Part shown: in pieces, positions 36,129 through 44,859 of the stretch
Layout of the letters: each line of letters opens with the position of its first letter
Position numbering within the stretch: the stretch's first letter is position 1
Source of the DNA: Ornithobacterium rhinotracheale
GTDB lineage: Bacteria > Bacteroidota > Bacteroidia > Flavobacteriales > Weeksellaceae
Length of the DNA stretch: 64,000 nt
Assembly: GCF_004088395.1 (NCBI RefSeq)
Contig: NZ_CP035107.1
Location: 1,007,001-1,071,000 of the forward strand
Direction: 5' to 3'
Position numbers and translations under genes: made by a program
The notes under the pieces: generated by a model
Seen by the model: the letters and a program-made list of their open reading frames with translations, nothing else
Database searches by the model: none
What the model was told of the DNA's origin: nothing

Positions 36129-38474
36129 TTAATCTTCGTCGTCGTCTTCCTTGAATAAATCTACTTTAGGGTCTGAAAATTCTTTATTACTAAATCTTTC
36201 GTAAGTGAGTAGGAGCGAAGGGAGCAAAATCAAATTAGCAAACATCGCCATGAGCAGGGTCAAAACGACCAGACCGCCCAAGGCTACAATCCCATTAAAG
36301 CCACTGAACATAAACACGCCAAATCCTGCAAATAAAATCACCGAAGTGTAGAACATGCTACTTCCCACATGCTCCATGGATTCGGCAACGGAAAGGCTGA
36401 TGCTTTCGTATTTTTTCAAGTCTTGACGATAACGTGCTAAAAAGTGAATTGTATCGTCTACCGCAATACCAAACGCAATACTGAACACCAAAATAGTGGA
36501 AGGCTTGATAGGGATTCCCAAATAACCCATGAATCCTGCTGTGGTGAGCAGTGGTAAAATGTTAGGCAACAAGGCAATAAACACCATTTGTGGAGAACGG
36601 AACATAAATGCCATAAATACCGAAATCATTAAAATCGCAATGGAAATTGAAATGAATAAATTATGAGTCAAGTATTTTGTCCCTTCTTGAAACACAAACG
36701 CCATACCTGTAACATAAGTTTTGTAACGACCATCTGGGAAAATTTGTTTTAATTTATCCTGAATGTGCTGTGTGCTAAACGCTAAAACATCGCTATCCAT
36801 ATTGCTTAAAAGCGTGGTTAGGCGTGCTTTGCTTTTGGTGGAATCAAGATAGCTGCTTAGCATATGCTCGTTGCCATCTTTAGACTTTTTAATTTCACCT
36901 AAAATAAAACTACGCTCTTGGCGTGTTGGCAATTGATAGAACGCTGAATCGTTGTTATAATAAGCCTGTTTTGCCATTTTCACTAAAGGCACAATCGAAA
37001 GCGGTTTAGATGAAATGTTTAAGCTATCGATATATTTACTAAATTGGTCAAGTTTTTGTAGATTTTCAATGGAAGTCACGCCGTTTGGTCGTTTGGTATC
37101 TACAACGATTTCAAGTGGCAAAACACCTCCAAATTCTTTATCAAAAAAACTGATTTCTTTGTAAAAATCGGTGTTTTTAGACATGTCATCTAGAATATTT
37201 CCGCTACTTTTCATCAATGAAATTCCAATGAATGAAACTGCCAAAAGCCCCACAACAGTGAGGTAAACCTTTTCGCGGTGATTAGCAATAATGTCTTCTA
37301 TAAATAGAAAAACTTTATTAGTCCAATTGAATGATAAATGCGAAAGTTCTTTCTCCTTTGGTTCTGGGAAATAGCTTAAAAGTGTAGGCACAATTAAGAA
37401 AGATAAAAAGAAAATTCCTACAATGTTTAATGAAGATACAATCCCAAATTCCTGCAAAGTTTTGCTATCGGTAAACAAGAAAGTAAAGAACCCAAATGCC
37501 GTAGTAAGATTAGTAAGAATTGCCGCATTCCCCACATGCACAATCATGCGGTGTAGAGCTTTAATCTTGTTTTTATGCAGCACATATTCCTTTTGGTATT
37601 TGTTGATGAGATAAATGCAGTTGGGGATTCCAATCACAATTAACAAAGGCGGAACGAGTGCTGTAAGAATCGTAATATCGTAGCCCAAAAATGCCATCAA
37701 AGCAAAACATGTAGTTACCGCACACGCCACCACGGCAATGGCAATTAGCGTGTTTCTGAGCGAACGATAGAAATACAGAAACAGCAAGCAAGTCACGAGC
37801 AGAGATGCTCCAATAAAAGTAAAAGATTCACTTTTCACCGCTTGGGAATTCATGGTTCGGATGACGGGCATGCCCGATAAATACAGCGGAATCTGCGTTT
37901 GCTCTTCAAATTCCTCGACCCAATCGTTGATTTGCAAAGTTTCCTTAGCTCGTTCGGGCGAATTCATGATCTCATCATCAATATATACCAAAATTTCTTT
38001 GGCGTTGTTTTTTGTATTATACAAAATTCCATTATAAAACGGAAAATTCTCTAATTGTTTAAGTTCCTGATCATAATTCTCGTTGAGAGAGATAATTTTT
38101 TCGGTTTTAAATCCTCCGTTCACTGTATCGCGTACCAGTTTTATTGCATCTTCCATCGAGAAAACCGATTTCACACCATTGAGTGTGGCAATTTTTTGTT
38201 GCAATTGTTTAAAGGCGTCATAATTCGGTTTTTCATGCATTTTTTCGTCATCATACCCAATGACGATCACATTGCTCTCGTTCCCAAAAGTGTGCTGAAA
38301 ATCGCGCAAATTTACCATTGCAGGGTCTGATGAAGGCAGGAGTTGAGCACTTGTGGTCGAGAATTTTACGCCATAAGTCATTGAAGTATAGACTAAGGTG
38401 AATAGGTATATAACGAGAGAAATAAGAATATAAGCTCTATTTCTTAGAATAAACGAAGCAATTTTATTCCACAT
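36129..38474 (-). CDS. RND-superfamily (MMPL-type) exporter
   Basis: Inner-membrane protein of 781 aa with two copies of the RND/MMPL half: one TM helix, a large periplasmic loop, then five to six TM helices. The second half starts near residue 395. The helix-4 type motif with buried acids is seen in SIAFGIAVDDTIHFLARYRQD near residue 668, and the first half has LVPPLLIVIGIPNCIYLINKYQ near residue 275. It ends in a very acidic tail (LFKEDDDED). Substrates of these exporters are often lipids or hopanoids; nothing here identifies one. It stands alone. Confidence 0.85.
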   Translation of the reverse strand: MWNKIASFILRNRAYILISLVIYLFTLVYTSMTYGVKFSTTSAQLLPSSDPAMVNLRDFQHTFGNESNVIVIGYDDEKMHEKPNYDAFKQLQQKIATLNGVKSVFSMEDAIKLVRDTVNGGFKTEKIISLNENYDQELKQLENFPFYNGILYNTKNNAKEILVYIDDEIMNSPERAKETLQINDWVEEFEEQTQIPLYLSGMPVIRTMNSQAVKSESFTFIGASLLVTCLLFLYFYRSLRNTLIAIAVVACAVTTCFALMAFLGYDITILTALVPPLLIVIGIPNCIYLINKYQKEYVLHKNKIKALHRMIVHVGNAAILTNLTTAFGFFTFLFTDSKTLQEFGIVSSLNIVGIFFLSFLIVPTLLSYFPEPKEKELSHLSFNWTNKVFLFIEDIIANHREKVYLTVVGLLAVSFIGISLMKSSGNILDDMSKNTDFYKEISFFDKEFGGVLPLEIVVDTKRPNGVTSIENLQKLDQFSKYIDSLNISSKPLSIVPLVKMAKQAYYNNDSAFYQLPTRQERSFILGEIKKSKDGNEHMLSSYLDSTKSKARLTTLLSNMDSDVLAFSTQHIQDKLKQIFPDGRYKTYVTGMAFVFQEGTKYLTHNLFISISIAILMISVFMAFMFRSPQMVFIALLPNILPLLTTAGFMGYLGIPIKPSTILVFSIAFGIAVDDTIHFLARYRQDLKKYESISLSVAESMEHVGSSMFYTSVILFAGFGVFMFSGFNGIVALGGLVVLTLLMAMFANLILLPSLLLTYERFSNKEFSDPKVDLFKEDDDED

Positions 38475-38651
38475 AGGGATTATTTTTTAATGTATAATGC
38501 TGGCAAATATACACTAATTCACAGGGGTAATCTTAGATTTAAGAGAATTTAATAGATTAGTGAGTGGTGTTTAAAAAAATATAAAATTGTATTTAAATAA
38601 AATTGAAAATCAAATAAGTATATTTTTTGAGATAAAAAAGACGAAAAAATA

Positions 38652-38684
38652 TTTGTGATATAAAAAAATAAGTTATTATATTTG
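38652..38684 (+). promoter_or_regulatory. Promoter of tRNA-Met
   Basis: TTTG (38652-38655), a 21-bp spacer and TATATTTG (38677-38684), 14 bp before the tRNA. Confidence 0.7.
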
Positions 38685-38698
38685 CATTCCTTTTGAAC

Positions 38699-38772
38699 GG
38701 CGAGGTAGCTCAGTTGGTTAGAGCGTCGGATTCATAACCCGGAGGTCGGCAGTTCGATTCTGCTCCTCGCTA
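38699..38772 (+). tRNA. tRNA-Met (CAT), elongator type
   Basis: A 74-nt cloverleaf: acceptor GGCGAGG with CCTCGCT, D arm GCTC-AGTTGGTTA-GAGC, anticodon loop TTCATAA, T arm GGCAG-TTCGATT-CTGCT. The CCA end is not encoded. The G-U first pair and body argue for elongator tRNA-Met, not the initiator. A lysidine tRNA-Ile2 would also have CAT and is less likely. Confidence 0.93.
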
Positions 38773-38783
38773 CATTATTAAAG

Positions 38784-38816
38784 CCATTGAAAATTATGAT
38801 TTTCAATGGTTTTTTT
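38784..38816 (+). terminator. tRNA-Met terminator
   Basis: CCATTGAAAA pairs with TTTTCAATGG, followed by seven T. Confidence 0.85.
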
Positions 38817-38918
38817 CTTTTGTGAATTTTTACTGAGTATAAAACCGAGTACTAAGAGAATGAAATAAATTATTCAAAACAAATAAGGCTTAAAATTAAT
38901 ATTTTAAGCCTTATGATT

Positions 38919-40100
38919 TTATCTCGTTGTTTCGTCTAAGCATTCCAAAATGATTTGGCAACCTTTTTCGATTTCTTCCATGCTAATCGTGAGTGGTGGT
39001 GTAATACGCAGAAATTGAGTCTCGTATAGAAGCCAAAAAAGAATCAAACCTTTTTTCATTGCCAAAGCTGAAACTTTCTGAACGACTTGTTCGTTTTCGA
39101 GCTCGAGTGCGAGCATTAGTCCTTTGCCTGGAAATGATTTTATGGCAGGGTGCACCAGCAATTTTCTAAACAAATCTTCTTTTGCCTGAATGTCTTGAAT
39201 GTACGAGCCCTCGTGCAGTTCTTGCATGGTAGCCAATGCCGCTGCTGCCACAACGGGGTTTCCGCCAAAGGTGGTGATGTGCCCTAGCTTAGGGTTTGCT
39301 TGGAGGGTTTTCATATGCTGCGCGGAGGCTACGAATGCACCGATAGGAAGCCCCCCTGCCATTCCTTTGCCGAGGACTAAAATGTCTGGGACTACGCCAT
39401 AATGCTCAAAGGCAAACCACTTGCCCGTGCGGCCAAAACCTGGCTGAATTTCATCTAAAATCAAAAGAGCACCTACTTCTTCGCAGCGTTGTTTCACACG
39501 TTGTAGCCATCCGTTGTGTGGCTGAATAAATCCTGCCGCACCTTGAATGGTTTCTAAAATTACACCCGCCGTTTTTTCTGTAATGCACTGAATGTCTTCT
39601 TCATTATTAAACTGAATAAACTGCACATCGGGCAACAACGGACGAAATGCCCGTTTAAAATCTTCGTTTCCGCTCACACTTAACGCTCCGTGCGTGTTTC
39701 CGTGATATGCCATTTTTGCTGAAATAATTTCTTGCCGGCTTGTTACGCGTTTAGCCAATTTTAGGCTAGCATCAATTGCTTCGGCACCTGAGTTTACAAG
39801 ATAAGTTACTTCGAGCGGATCGGGTAGCGTTTCAGCCAAAAGCTTGCAAAGTGCCACAGTTTTTTCTTGTGCATACTCGCCATACACCATTACATGTAAG
39901 TGCTTGTTTACTTGGTCTATAATTGCCTGATTGATTCGCTCGTTGCCATGTCCTAAGGTATTGGCAGATACGCCCGCTTCAAAATCTAAATAAGCCTTGC
40001 CATTAGTGCCAAAAATATAATTTCCTTTGGCGTGAGAAACTTCAAAGCCAGAGGCAAACGCAGTGGTCTGTGCTTGGTATTTAAAAAAATTTTCTCTCAT
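38919..40100 (-). CDS. Class III aminotransferase (acetylornithine/ornithine aminotransferase-like)
   Basis: PLP enzyme of 393 aa. YLVNSGAEAIDASLKLAKR near residue 100, YHGNTHGALSVSG near residue 130, LILDEIQPGFGRTGKWFAFEHYGVVPDI near residue 210 and the PLP lysine in LGKGMAGGLPIGAFV near residue 245 give the class III fold. The family includes ArgD, RocD and GABA aminotransferases, and the sequence alone does not pick one. It is the last gene of a seven-gene run with wecB and wecC, one base after the small lipoprotein gene; a link to sugar metabolism is not implied by the fold. Confidence 0.88.
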   Translation of the reverse strand: MRENFFKYQAQTTAFASGFEVSHAKGNYIFGTNGKAYLDFEAGVSANTLGHGNERINQAIIDQVNKHLHVMVYGEYAQEKTVALCKLLAETLPDPLEVTYLVNSGAEAIDASLKLAKRVTSRQEIISAKMAYHGNTHGALSVSGNEDFKRAFRPLLPDVQFIQFNNEEDIQCITEKTAGVILETIQGAAGFIQPHNGWLQRVKQRCEEVGALLILDEIQPGFGRTGKWFAFEHYGVVPDILVLGKGMAGGLPIGAFVASAQHMKTLQANPKLGHITTFGGNPVVAAAALATMQELHEGSYIQDIQAKEDLFRKLLVHPAIKSFPGKGLMLALELENEQVVQKVSALAMKKGLILFWLLYETQFLRITPPLTISMEEIEKGCQIILECLDETTR

Positions 40101-40101
40101 T

Positions 40102-40449
40102 TTATCTAGTTAAAAAATAAATAATTCCGCCCATCAAAGCGTAACTTGTAAAGGTGAGTGCATCGCTATGCCCACGAGAAAATACACGATTTTCTACTGA
40201 GCTAATTTGATTTTTATTGAATTTTAAAGTCTTTTTTTTGATTCCGATTGTTTCGGCAATCAAGCTGTCGCCTTCCCACGCCACGGCTTTGATTTTAATT
40301 TTGTTGCCTTCGCTCAAAATTTGGTAGCGTTTTTCGGGCTGAATTTGTTTTTCAATCCCCACCGATTGCTGATCGTTTTCCGATTTCGGACGATACACAT
40401 AGCAGCTACTGATTAAGCAAAAACATAAGAAAAACCAGATATTTTTCAT
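40102..40449 (-). CDS. Small lipoprotein, function unknown
   Basis: Unrecognised protein of 115 aa with a lipoprotein signal ending LISSCYVYRP. The middle (QILSEGNKIKIKAVAWEGDSLIAETIG) looks like a small beta-sheet unit, and the last 20 residues (LTFTSYALMGGIIYFL) are hydrophobic, perhaps a membrane anchor. Its ATG overlaps the stop of the glycosyltransferase gene by four bases, so it is cotranscribed. Confidence 0.75.
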   Translation of the reverse strand: MKNIWFFLCFCLISSCYVYRPKSENDQQSVGIEKQIQPEKRYQILSEGNKIKIKAVAWEGDSLIAETIGIKKKTLKFNKNQISSVENRVFSRGHSDALTFTSYALMGGIIYFLTR

Positions 40450-41744
40450 TCTTTAATATTTAATAATTTCATGATTTTTTCGGCAGATTTCCTGCGCGAA
40501 AAATCTTGAATGCTGGCATAATTATCCCGCAAATCTAATTGATTTTCTTTGAACTTTTGGTATAAATCATCAAGATAATGATTTAAACTTTTAGCATCAT
40601 TTCGTTTAAAAATTTCGCCCGCTTTGGTTTGGTGTAAGAGTGTCGCCAAATCGCTGTCGGGATCGCCCAAACATAAAATCTCTCTGCCCGTCGCTAGATA
40701 TTCAAAAAATTTCCCAGGAATGATTCCTTTTTGGTTTTCGGTGTCGTTGATGAGCAGGAGCAAAACATGGCTTTTGCTCATTTCTTGTATGGCTTTGTCG
40801 TGCGGCAAATAGGGAACGAATTGTGTGCATTGTGCCAAGTTTTTTAAAGCTAAAATTTCTTCTTTTACTTCGCTGGCAATGTTGCCAATTAGGTTTAAAT
40901 TAAATTGTTGGCAAAATTCGTTTTCTTGGCATTTTTGATCTAAAAGTTGAAACAAAACCGATGGACTTCTATCATGGTTTAAAGAGCCTAAATAATTGAT
41001 AATTAACTTTTTATTTAATTTAATTAAATGAATGCTTTCAAAATCAGCTTCGTCATAAGCATTGTAAATTACCTCTACATTTCTGCCTCCGATTTGTGCT
41101 AAATCATTTGCCCAAGTGGGCGAAACGGTGGTTACAATATCGGCTTTAGAAATTACTTCTTTTTCTAATTTTTTATGTTTTTCCAACGCCCAGTGGGTTA
41201 GCGGGAGTTTGCCAAAATAATCAATATCAGTCCATGGATCGCGGAAATCTGCCAGCCATTTTAAATGCGGAAATTTCTGTTTTAATTCAAGGGCAATTAA
41301 ATGGCAAGTATGCGGTGGCCCTGTGCTGATGATTGCATCAAAATCGTTTAAATTCAGCTTTTTTAAACATTCTTTCACTGCCGAATTTTTCCAAAAAATG
41401 CGTGCATCTGGAACGAATAAATTAGCTCTAATCCACAACGAAATTTTAGATAAAAAAGATTGTTTTTTGCTCGGATCGATTTGTCCTTTTTGGTATTGCT
41501 TGTTCTTAGGATTTATTTTTTGGGCTAAAGCGTATGGTTCCCAAATCGGTGTTGTGATAACTTCAATATTGGGTGCGACATCTTTTTGCAAAGTTTCGTC
41601 TAAAATCGGGTAGGCAGCCCCTTGTGGGACAAGTACACTGAGCGAATAATTTTTGGCTAAAAATTTACTCATTTTCAGCCACCGTTGCACGCCAGCACCG
41701 CCAGAAGGAGGCCAATAATAGGTGATTAAGAGTACTTTTTGCAT
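40446..41744 (-). CDS. Glycosyltransferase, GT4-like
   Basis: GT-B fold glycosyltransferase of 432 aa. It opens LLITYYWPPSGGAGVQRWLKMSKFLA, typical of flavobacterial GT4-like enzymes, with STGPPHTCHLIALEL near residue 145, WLADFRDPWTDIDYFG near residue 170, a C-terminal domain from about residue 225 (INYLGSLNHDRSP) and the nucleotide-sugar site LLLINDTENQKGIIPGKFFEYLATGREIL near residues 335-363. Donor and acceptor are unknown. Sharing an operon with wecB and wecC suggests a surface polysaccharide containing ManNAc(A). Confidence 0.85.
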   Translation of the reverse strand: MQKVLLITYYWPPSGGAGVQRWLKMSKFLAKNYSLSVLVPQGAAYPILDETLQKDVAPNIEVITTPIWEPYALAQKINPKNKQYQKGQIDPSKKQSFLSKISLWIRANLFVPDARIFWKNSAVKECLKKLNLNDFDAIISTGPPHTCHLIALELKQKFPHLKWLADFRDPWTDIDYFGKLPLTHWALEKHKKLEKEVISKADIVTTVSPTWANDLAQIGGRNVEVIYNAYDEADFESIHLIKLNKKLIINYLGSLNHDRSPSVLFQLLDQKCQENEFCQQFNLNLIGNIASEVKEEILALKNLAQCTQFVPYLPHDKAIQEMSKSHVLLLLINDTENQKGIIPGKFFEYLATGREILCLGDPDSDLATLLHQTKAGEIFKRNDAKSLNHYLDDLYQKFKENQLDLRDNYASIQDFSRRKSAEKIMKLLNIKE

Positions 41745-41757
41745 AGGGTGTTTTTTG

Positions 41758-43137
41758 TTATAAAAAGAGGCTAAAGTTTGAAATAACAGGAGGGGCGACA
41801 GATTTTGTAACCTTTAATCTTACATCCTTAACTAAGTAAGTTTTAGGTAATTTGATGATTCTTTTATGTCCCACGGATTCACCTTCGGCAATTTTCACCC
41901 AGCGATTTTTGATTTTGGCTTCGATTATAAATTCTCTGATTCTTTCTCCTTTAGCTATATCTTCTTGAATAATGATTTTTTGGATTTTTTCAGGATTTTT
42001 CAATCGGATTGAAAGCGTTTTGCCCGTTCCTTTTTGTGTGGCGATAGGATTCCCATACGCTTGCTGAATGGCTTCCCCAAACTCTCTTAAACGCTTTACA
42101 TCACCATCATCAAGCAGCCCGTCTGGATTAGGTGTGAGTCCTAAAATCAGTGTAGAGTTTCTCCCAACCGATTTTTCATACATATCCATCAAGTGGGCGA
42201 GTGGGTACACTGCCTCTTCGTCACCTGGCTCCCAAAACCACTCGTGTCGCCCATTGTAGCCTCTAAGCGGAGAGTCTGCCATAGCGGGAACAAAATATTT
42301 TCCGTTTGGGTCTCCGTGTTTTAACAGAGATTGATAGGCTTTTTGAGTGTCGTTGTTTTTGTTATGAGAAAATGGCGTAGGAAAACTTGAATAATTAGGA
42401 TAGCCCACTGTGCCAGATTCCGAGCCACCCCATCGGAAATCGGCACGGTCTACATTGTGATAAAAAAGGCAATTCGGATTATTTTTGCTTACAATTGGCT
42501 CTACATCGGGTCCTAAATCTCTTGGATCATCGGCACCTCCATCAAACCAAACGGCAAATAAATCGCCATAGCGAGAGGTGAGTTCGTGAGTCATGCCCTC
42601 GCACATTTTTTTGTACCATTCTTGTCTTCTTTTGGCAAATTCTCCACCGCCTTCTGCTTTGAAATTGTGAATGCCTAAAAATGAATTCCAACGGATTCCA
42701 ATATAAATTCCTGGTTTTATTCCATATTTTCTACAAGAATTTACAAAATCTCGCACAATATCTCCTTTCCCGTCTTGAAATTTCAAAGCCTTCATACAAT
42801 ACGGGTTTACATCGCTTTGGTAGAGGGCGAATCCCGTTTCGTGTGTTGCCGTAAGGATAGCAAATTTAGCTCCCATAGCTTTGGCGGCAGCAATCCATTG
42901 ATCGGTATCTAAATGTTTAGGATTAAATATATTATAGTCTGGAATAGGTGTGATTCTGTTTCCTCCTTGTCCATATTTTTCATTATCAAAAACATGTAAA
43001 TCATAATGGATAACCACTCCTAATTCAGCATTTAAAAAATCAAGTTGATTGGGTTTTGGAGTTGGGATATTTTGTGCTTTAATCAAGCTAAAGCACATTA
43101 AAAATACGGCAAAAATTGTTTTTTTTATTGTTTTCAT
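41758..43137 (-). CDS. Exported alpha-L-fucosidase, GH29
   Basis: Removes terminal alpha-linked fucose. The protein is 459 aa with a signal peptide ending LIKAQ. The barrel starts LGVVIHYDLHVFDNEKYGQGG, with AKFAILTATHETGFALYQSD near residue 92, the nucleophile Asp in LFAVWFDGGADDPRDLGP near residue 197, and RNSTLILGLTPNPDGLL near residue 325. The final 100 residues form a beta-sandwich (LSIRLKNPEKIQKIIIQED). The His and Tyr/Trp pattern differs from human-type GH29A; GH29B-like linkage specificity (1-3/1-4) is possible but not shown. Its ATG overlaps the end of the esterase gene stop by four bases, an odd place for a catabolic enzyme. Confidence 0.9.
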   Translation of the reverse strand: MKTIKKTIFAVFLMCFSLIKAQNIPTPKPNQLDFLNAELGVVIHYDLHVFDNEKYGQGGNRITPIPDYNIFNPKHLDTDQWIAAAKAMGAKFAILTATHETGFALYQSDVNPYCMKALKFQDGKGDIVRDFVNSCRKYGIKPGIYIGIRWNSFLGIHNFKAEGGGEFAKRRQEWYKKMCEGMTHELTSRYGDLFAVWFDGGADDPRDLGPDVEPIVSKNNPNCLFYHNVDRADFRWGGSESGTVGYPNYSSFPTPFSHNKNNDTQKAYQSLLKHGDPNGKYFVPAMADSPLRGYNGRHEWFWEPGDEEAVYPLAHLMDMYEKSVGRNSTLILGLTPNPDGLLDDGDVKRLREFGEAIQQAYGNPIATQKGTGKTLSIRLKNPEKIQKIIIQEDIAKGERIREFIIEAKIKNRWVKIAEGESVGHKRIIKLPKTYLVKDVRLKVTKSVAPPVISNFSLFL

Positions 43138-43640
43138 TTAAAGTTGTTTTGTCTAAAAATTTTATTGAAAAAATAGGCTATTTCTTCGGTGAAAATATCA
43201 ATAGGCAGGCTGTGTTCCATTTGGTTGTGCCAATGAATTTCCATTGAAGCATTTTTTAAGTCATCTGAATTTAAAATTTTAAAAGTCTCTAGAGGTGGAA
43301 CCACTTTGTCTTGTGCTCCAATCACGACTTGCAAGAATTTTTCTCTTGGGGCAAGTTTTGGTAAATTGATGTAATTTTTGGCAAAAGGCAAGGCTGGATT
43401 AAATAAAATTGCAGGAATTTGCAAAATTCCCGATAAATAATAACCGAGCAATCCGCCCGCACTTGATCCCACAATTAGATCCATTGATTTATATTTTTCT
43501 ACAAAAATATCTAATAAATCATGTTTTCCTTCATAGTCGATAGATGGGGCAAGTATCTCTATGTCATAGTTTTGCAGTGTTTCTCTGCGATCGTCGTGCA
43601 AGCAAGAATTAAGCCCATGTAAATATAAAAGTGTTTTCAT
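43134..43640 (-). CDS. YqiA-type alpha/beta-fold esterase
   Basis: Small cytosolic protein of 168 aa. YLHGLNSCLHDDRRETL near residue 5, the nucleophile elbow LIVGSSAGGLLGYYLSG near residue 60 and a closing QMEHSLP histidine near residue 148 give a serine hydrolase of the YqiA/UPF0227 group, usually short-chain esterases. I chose the ATG at 43640; an ATG at 43679 would add 13 residues and overlap wecC, and the family starts at MKTLLYLHG. It lies between wecC and the fucosidase; it might deacetylate a sugar, but that is a guess. Confidence 0.8.
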   Translation of the reverse strand: MKTLLYLHGLNSCLHDDRRETLQNYDIEILAPSIDYEGKHDLLDIFVEKYKSMDLIVGSSAGGLLGYYLSGILQIPAILFNPALPFAKNYINLPKLAPREKFLQVVIGAQDKVVPPLETFKILNSDDLKNASMEIHWHNQMEHSLPIDIFTEEIAYFFNKIFRQNNFK

Positions 43641-43644
43641 TTTT

Positions 43645-44859
43645 TTAATGCTTTTTAGATTGAACGCCACAAAAATCAAGAACGATTTTATCTTTTAAGT
43701 CTAAATTTTTAAACTCATCATGTGCTATCAAAATAGCGATAATATCTGCTTTTTCTATGGCTTCTTGATACGGCGTAAGTTTAAATATTTTGTGAGAGGC
43801 AATGTTGGGTTCTACAATGTAGTAATCCTCGTCTTGTGCGTCTTGCAAAACTTTTTGCACAATATATTTGGCAGGAGATTCCCGTAAATCATCAATATTG
43901 GGTTTAAAGGCTAAACCTAAAAGTGCAATGGCGGGAGATTTTCCGTTTTTTATCTCAAAATCTTTTCTTGCTTTTTTGATTTGTTCGGCACACCAAAAGG
44001 ATTTATAATTATTGATTTCTCGTGCTTTGCCGATTAATTGAGATTCCATCGGGAAGTCTGACAAAATAAAGTAAGGATCCACCGCAATGCAATGGCCGCC
44101 CACACCACACCCAGGGTTTAGGATATTCACGCGCGGGTGCTTGTTGGCAAGTTGAATGAGTTCCCAAACATCGATGTTTGCTTTTTCACAAATCAATGAA
44201 AGCTCGTTGGCAAATGCGATTTGCACATCGCGTGAGGAGTTTTCGGTGAGTTTGCACATTTCGGCAGTTTTGGCATTGGTTGCGTGCAATTCGCCTTGCA
44301 CAAATTGCGTGTAAAATTGTATGGCTTTTTCGGTTGCTTTCTCTGTAGTGCCGCCAATCACACGATCGTTGTAAATCAATTCGTGCAAAATATTACCAGG
44401 CAACACACGCTCGGGGCAATACGCAAAATTGATTTGATTTTTTAATTCTGGGCGAAGGCTAAAAACTAAATTTTGCATTCGTTCGGTCGTACCAATGGGC
44501 GAAGTCGATTCAATGATGATTAAATCTTCTGGTTGCAAATGTGGCGTAATGTTTTCTATCGCTTTCTCTACAAACGAAGTATCGGGCTGGTGGTTTTCCT
44601 TAAATGGCGTAGGTACCACAACTAAATAGGTTTTGGCTTGAATGATCTTTGTACTAGCTTGTAATTTTTGGCTTTGCACAGCCTCTGCCACAAGTTCCTT
44701 TAAATCTGGTTCAAAAATATGAATCTCCCCGCGATTGATAGTCTGCACCACTTCCTCGTTCACATCTGTTCCCCACACATTCAGTCCTTTATTGGCTAAA
44801 ATAGCGGCGGTGGGCAATCCAATATAGCCTAAACCCATAATTACAACATCAGCCTTCAT
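43645..44859 (-). CDS. wecC: UDP-N-acetyl-D-mannosamine dehydrogenase
   Basis: NAD-dependent oxidation of UDP-ManNAc to UDP-ManNAcA. The protein is 404 aa. The Rossmann start is VIMGLGYIGLPTAAILANKG. The catalytic Cys is in NILNPGCGVGGHCIAVDPYF near residue 255, with AEMCKLTENSSRDVQIAFANE near residue 200 and LGLAFKPNIDDLRESPA near residue 320. Its ATG overlaps the wecB stop by four bases (ATGA), so the two are translationally coupled, which supports the ManNAcA assignment over other UDP-sugar dehydrogenases. Confidence 0.93.
   Translation of the reverse strand: MKADVVIMGLGYIGLPTAAILANKGLNVWGTDVNEEVVQTINRGEIHIFEPDLKELVAEAVQSQKLQASTKIIQAKTYLVVVPTPFKENHQPDTSFVEKAIENITPHLQPEDLIIIESTSPIGTTERMQNLVFSLRPELKNQINFAYCPERVLPGNILHELIYNDRVIGGTTEKATEKAIQFYTQFVQGELHATNAKTAEMCKLTENSSRDVQIAFANELSLICEKANIDVWELIQLANKHPRVNILNPGCGVGGHCIAVDPYFILSDFPMESQLIGKAREINNYKSFWCAEQIKKARKDFEIKNGKSPAIALLGLAFKPNIDDLRESPAKYIVQKVLQDAQDEDYYIVEPNIASHKIFKLTPYQEAIEKADIIAILIAHDEFKNLDLKDKIVLDFCGVQSKKH

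Noticed and set aside
38699-38820. tRNA-Met as an attachment site for an integrated element
   Set aside because: I saw no repeat of the tRNA 3' end in the window and no integrase gene nearby.
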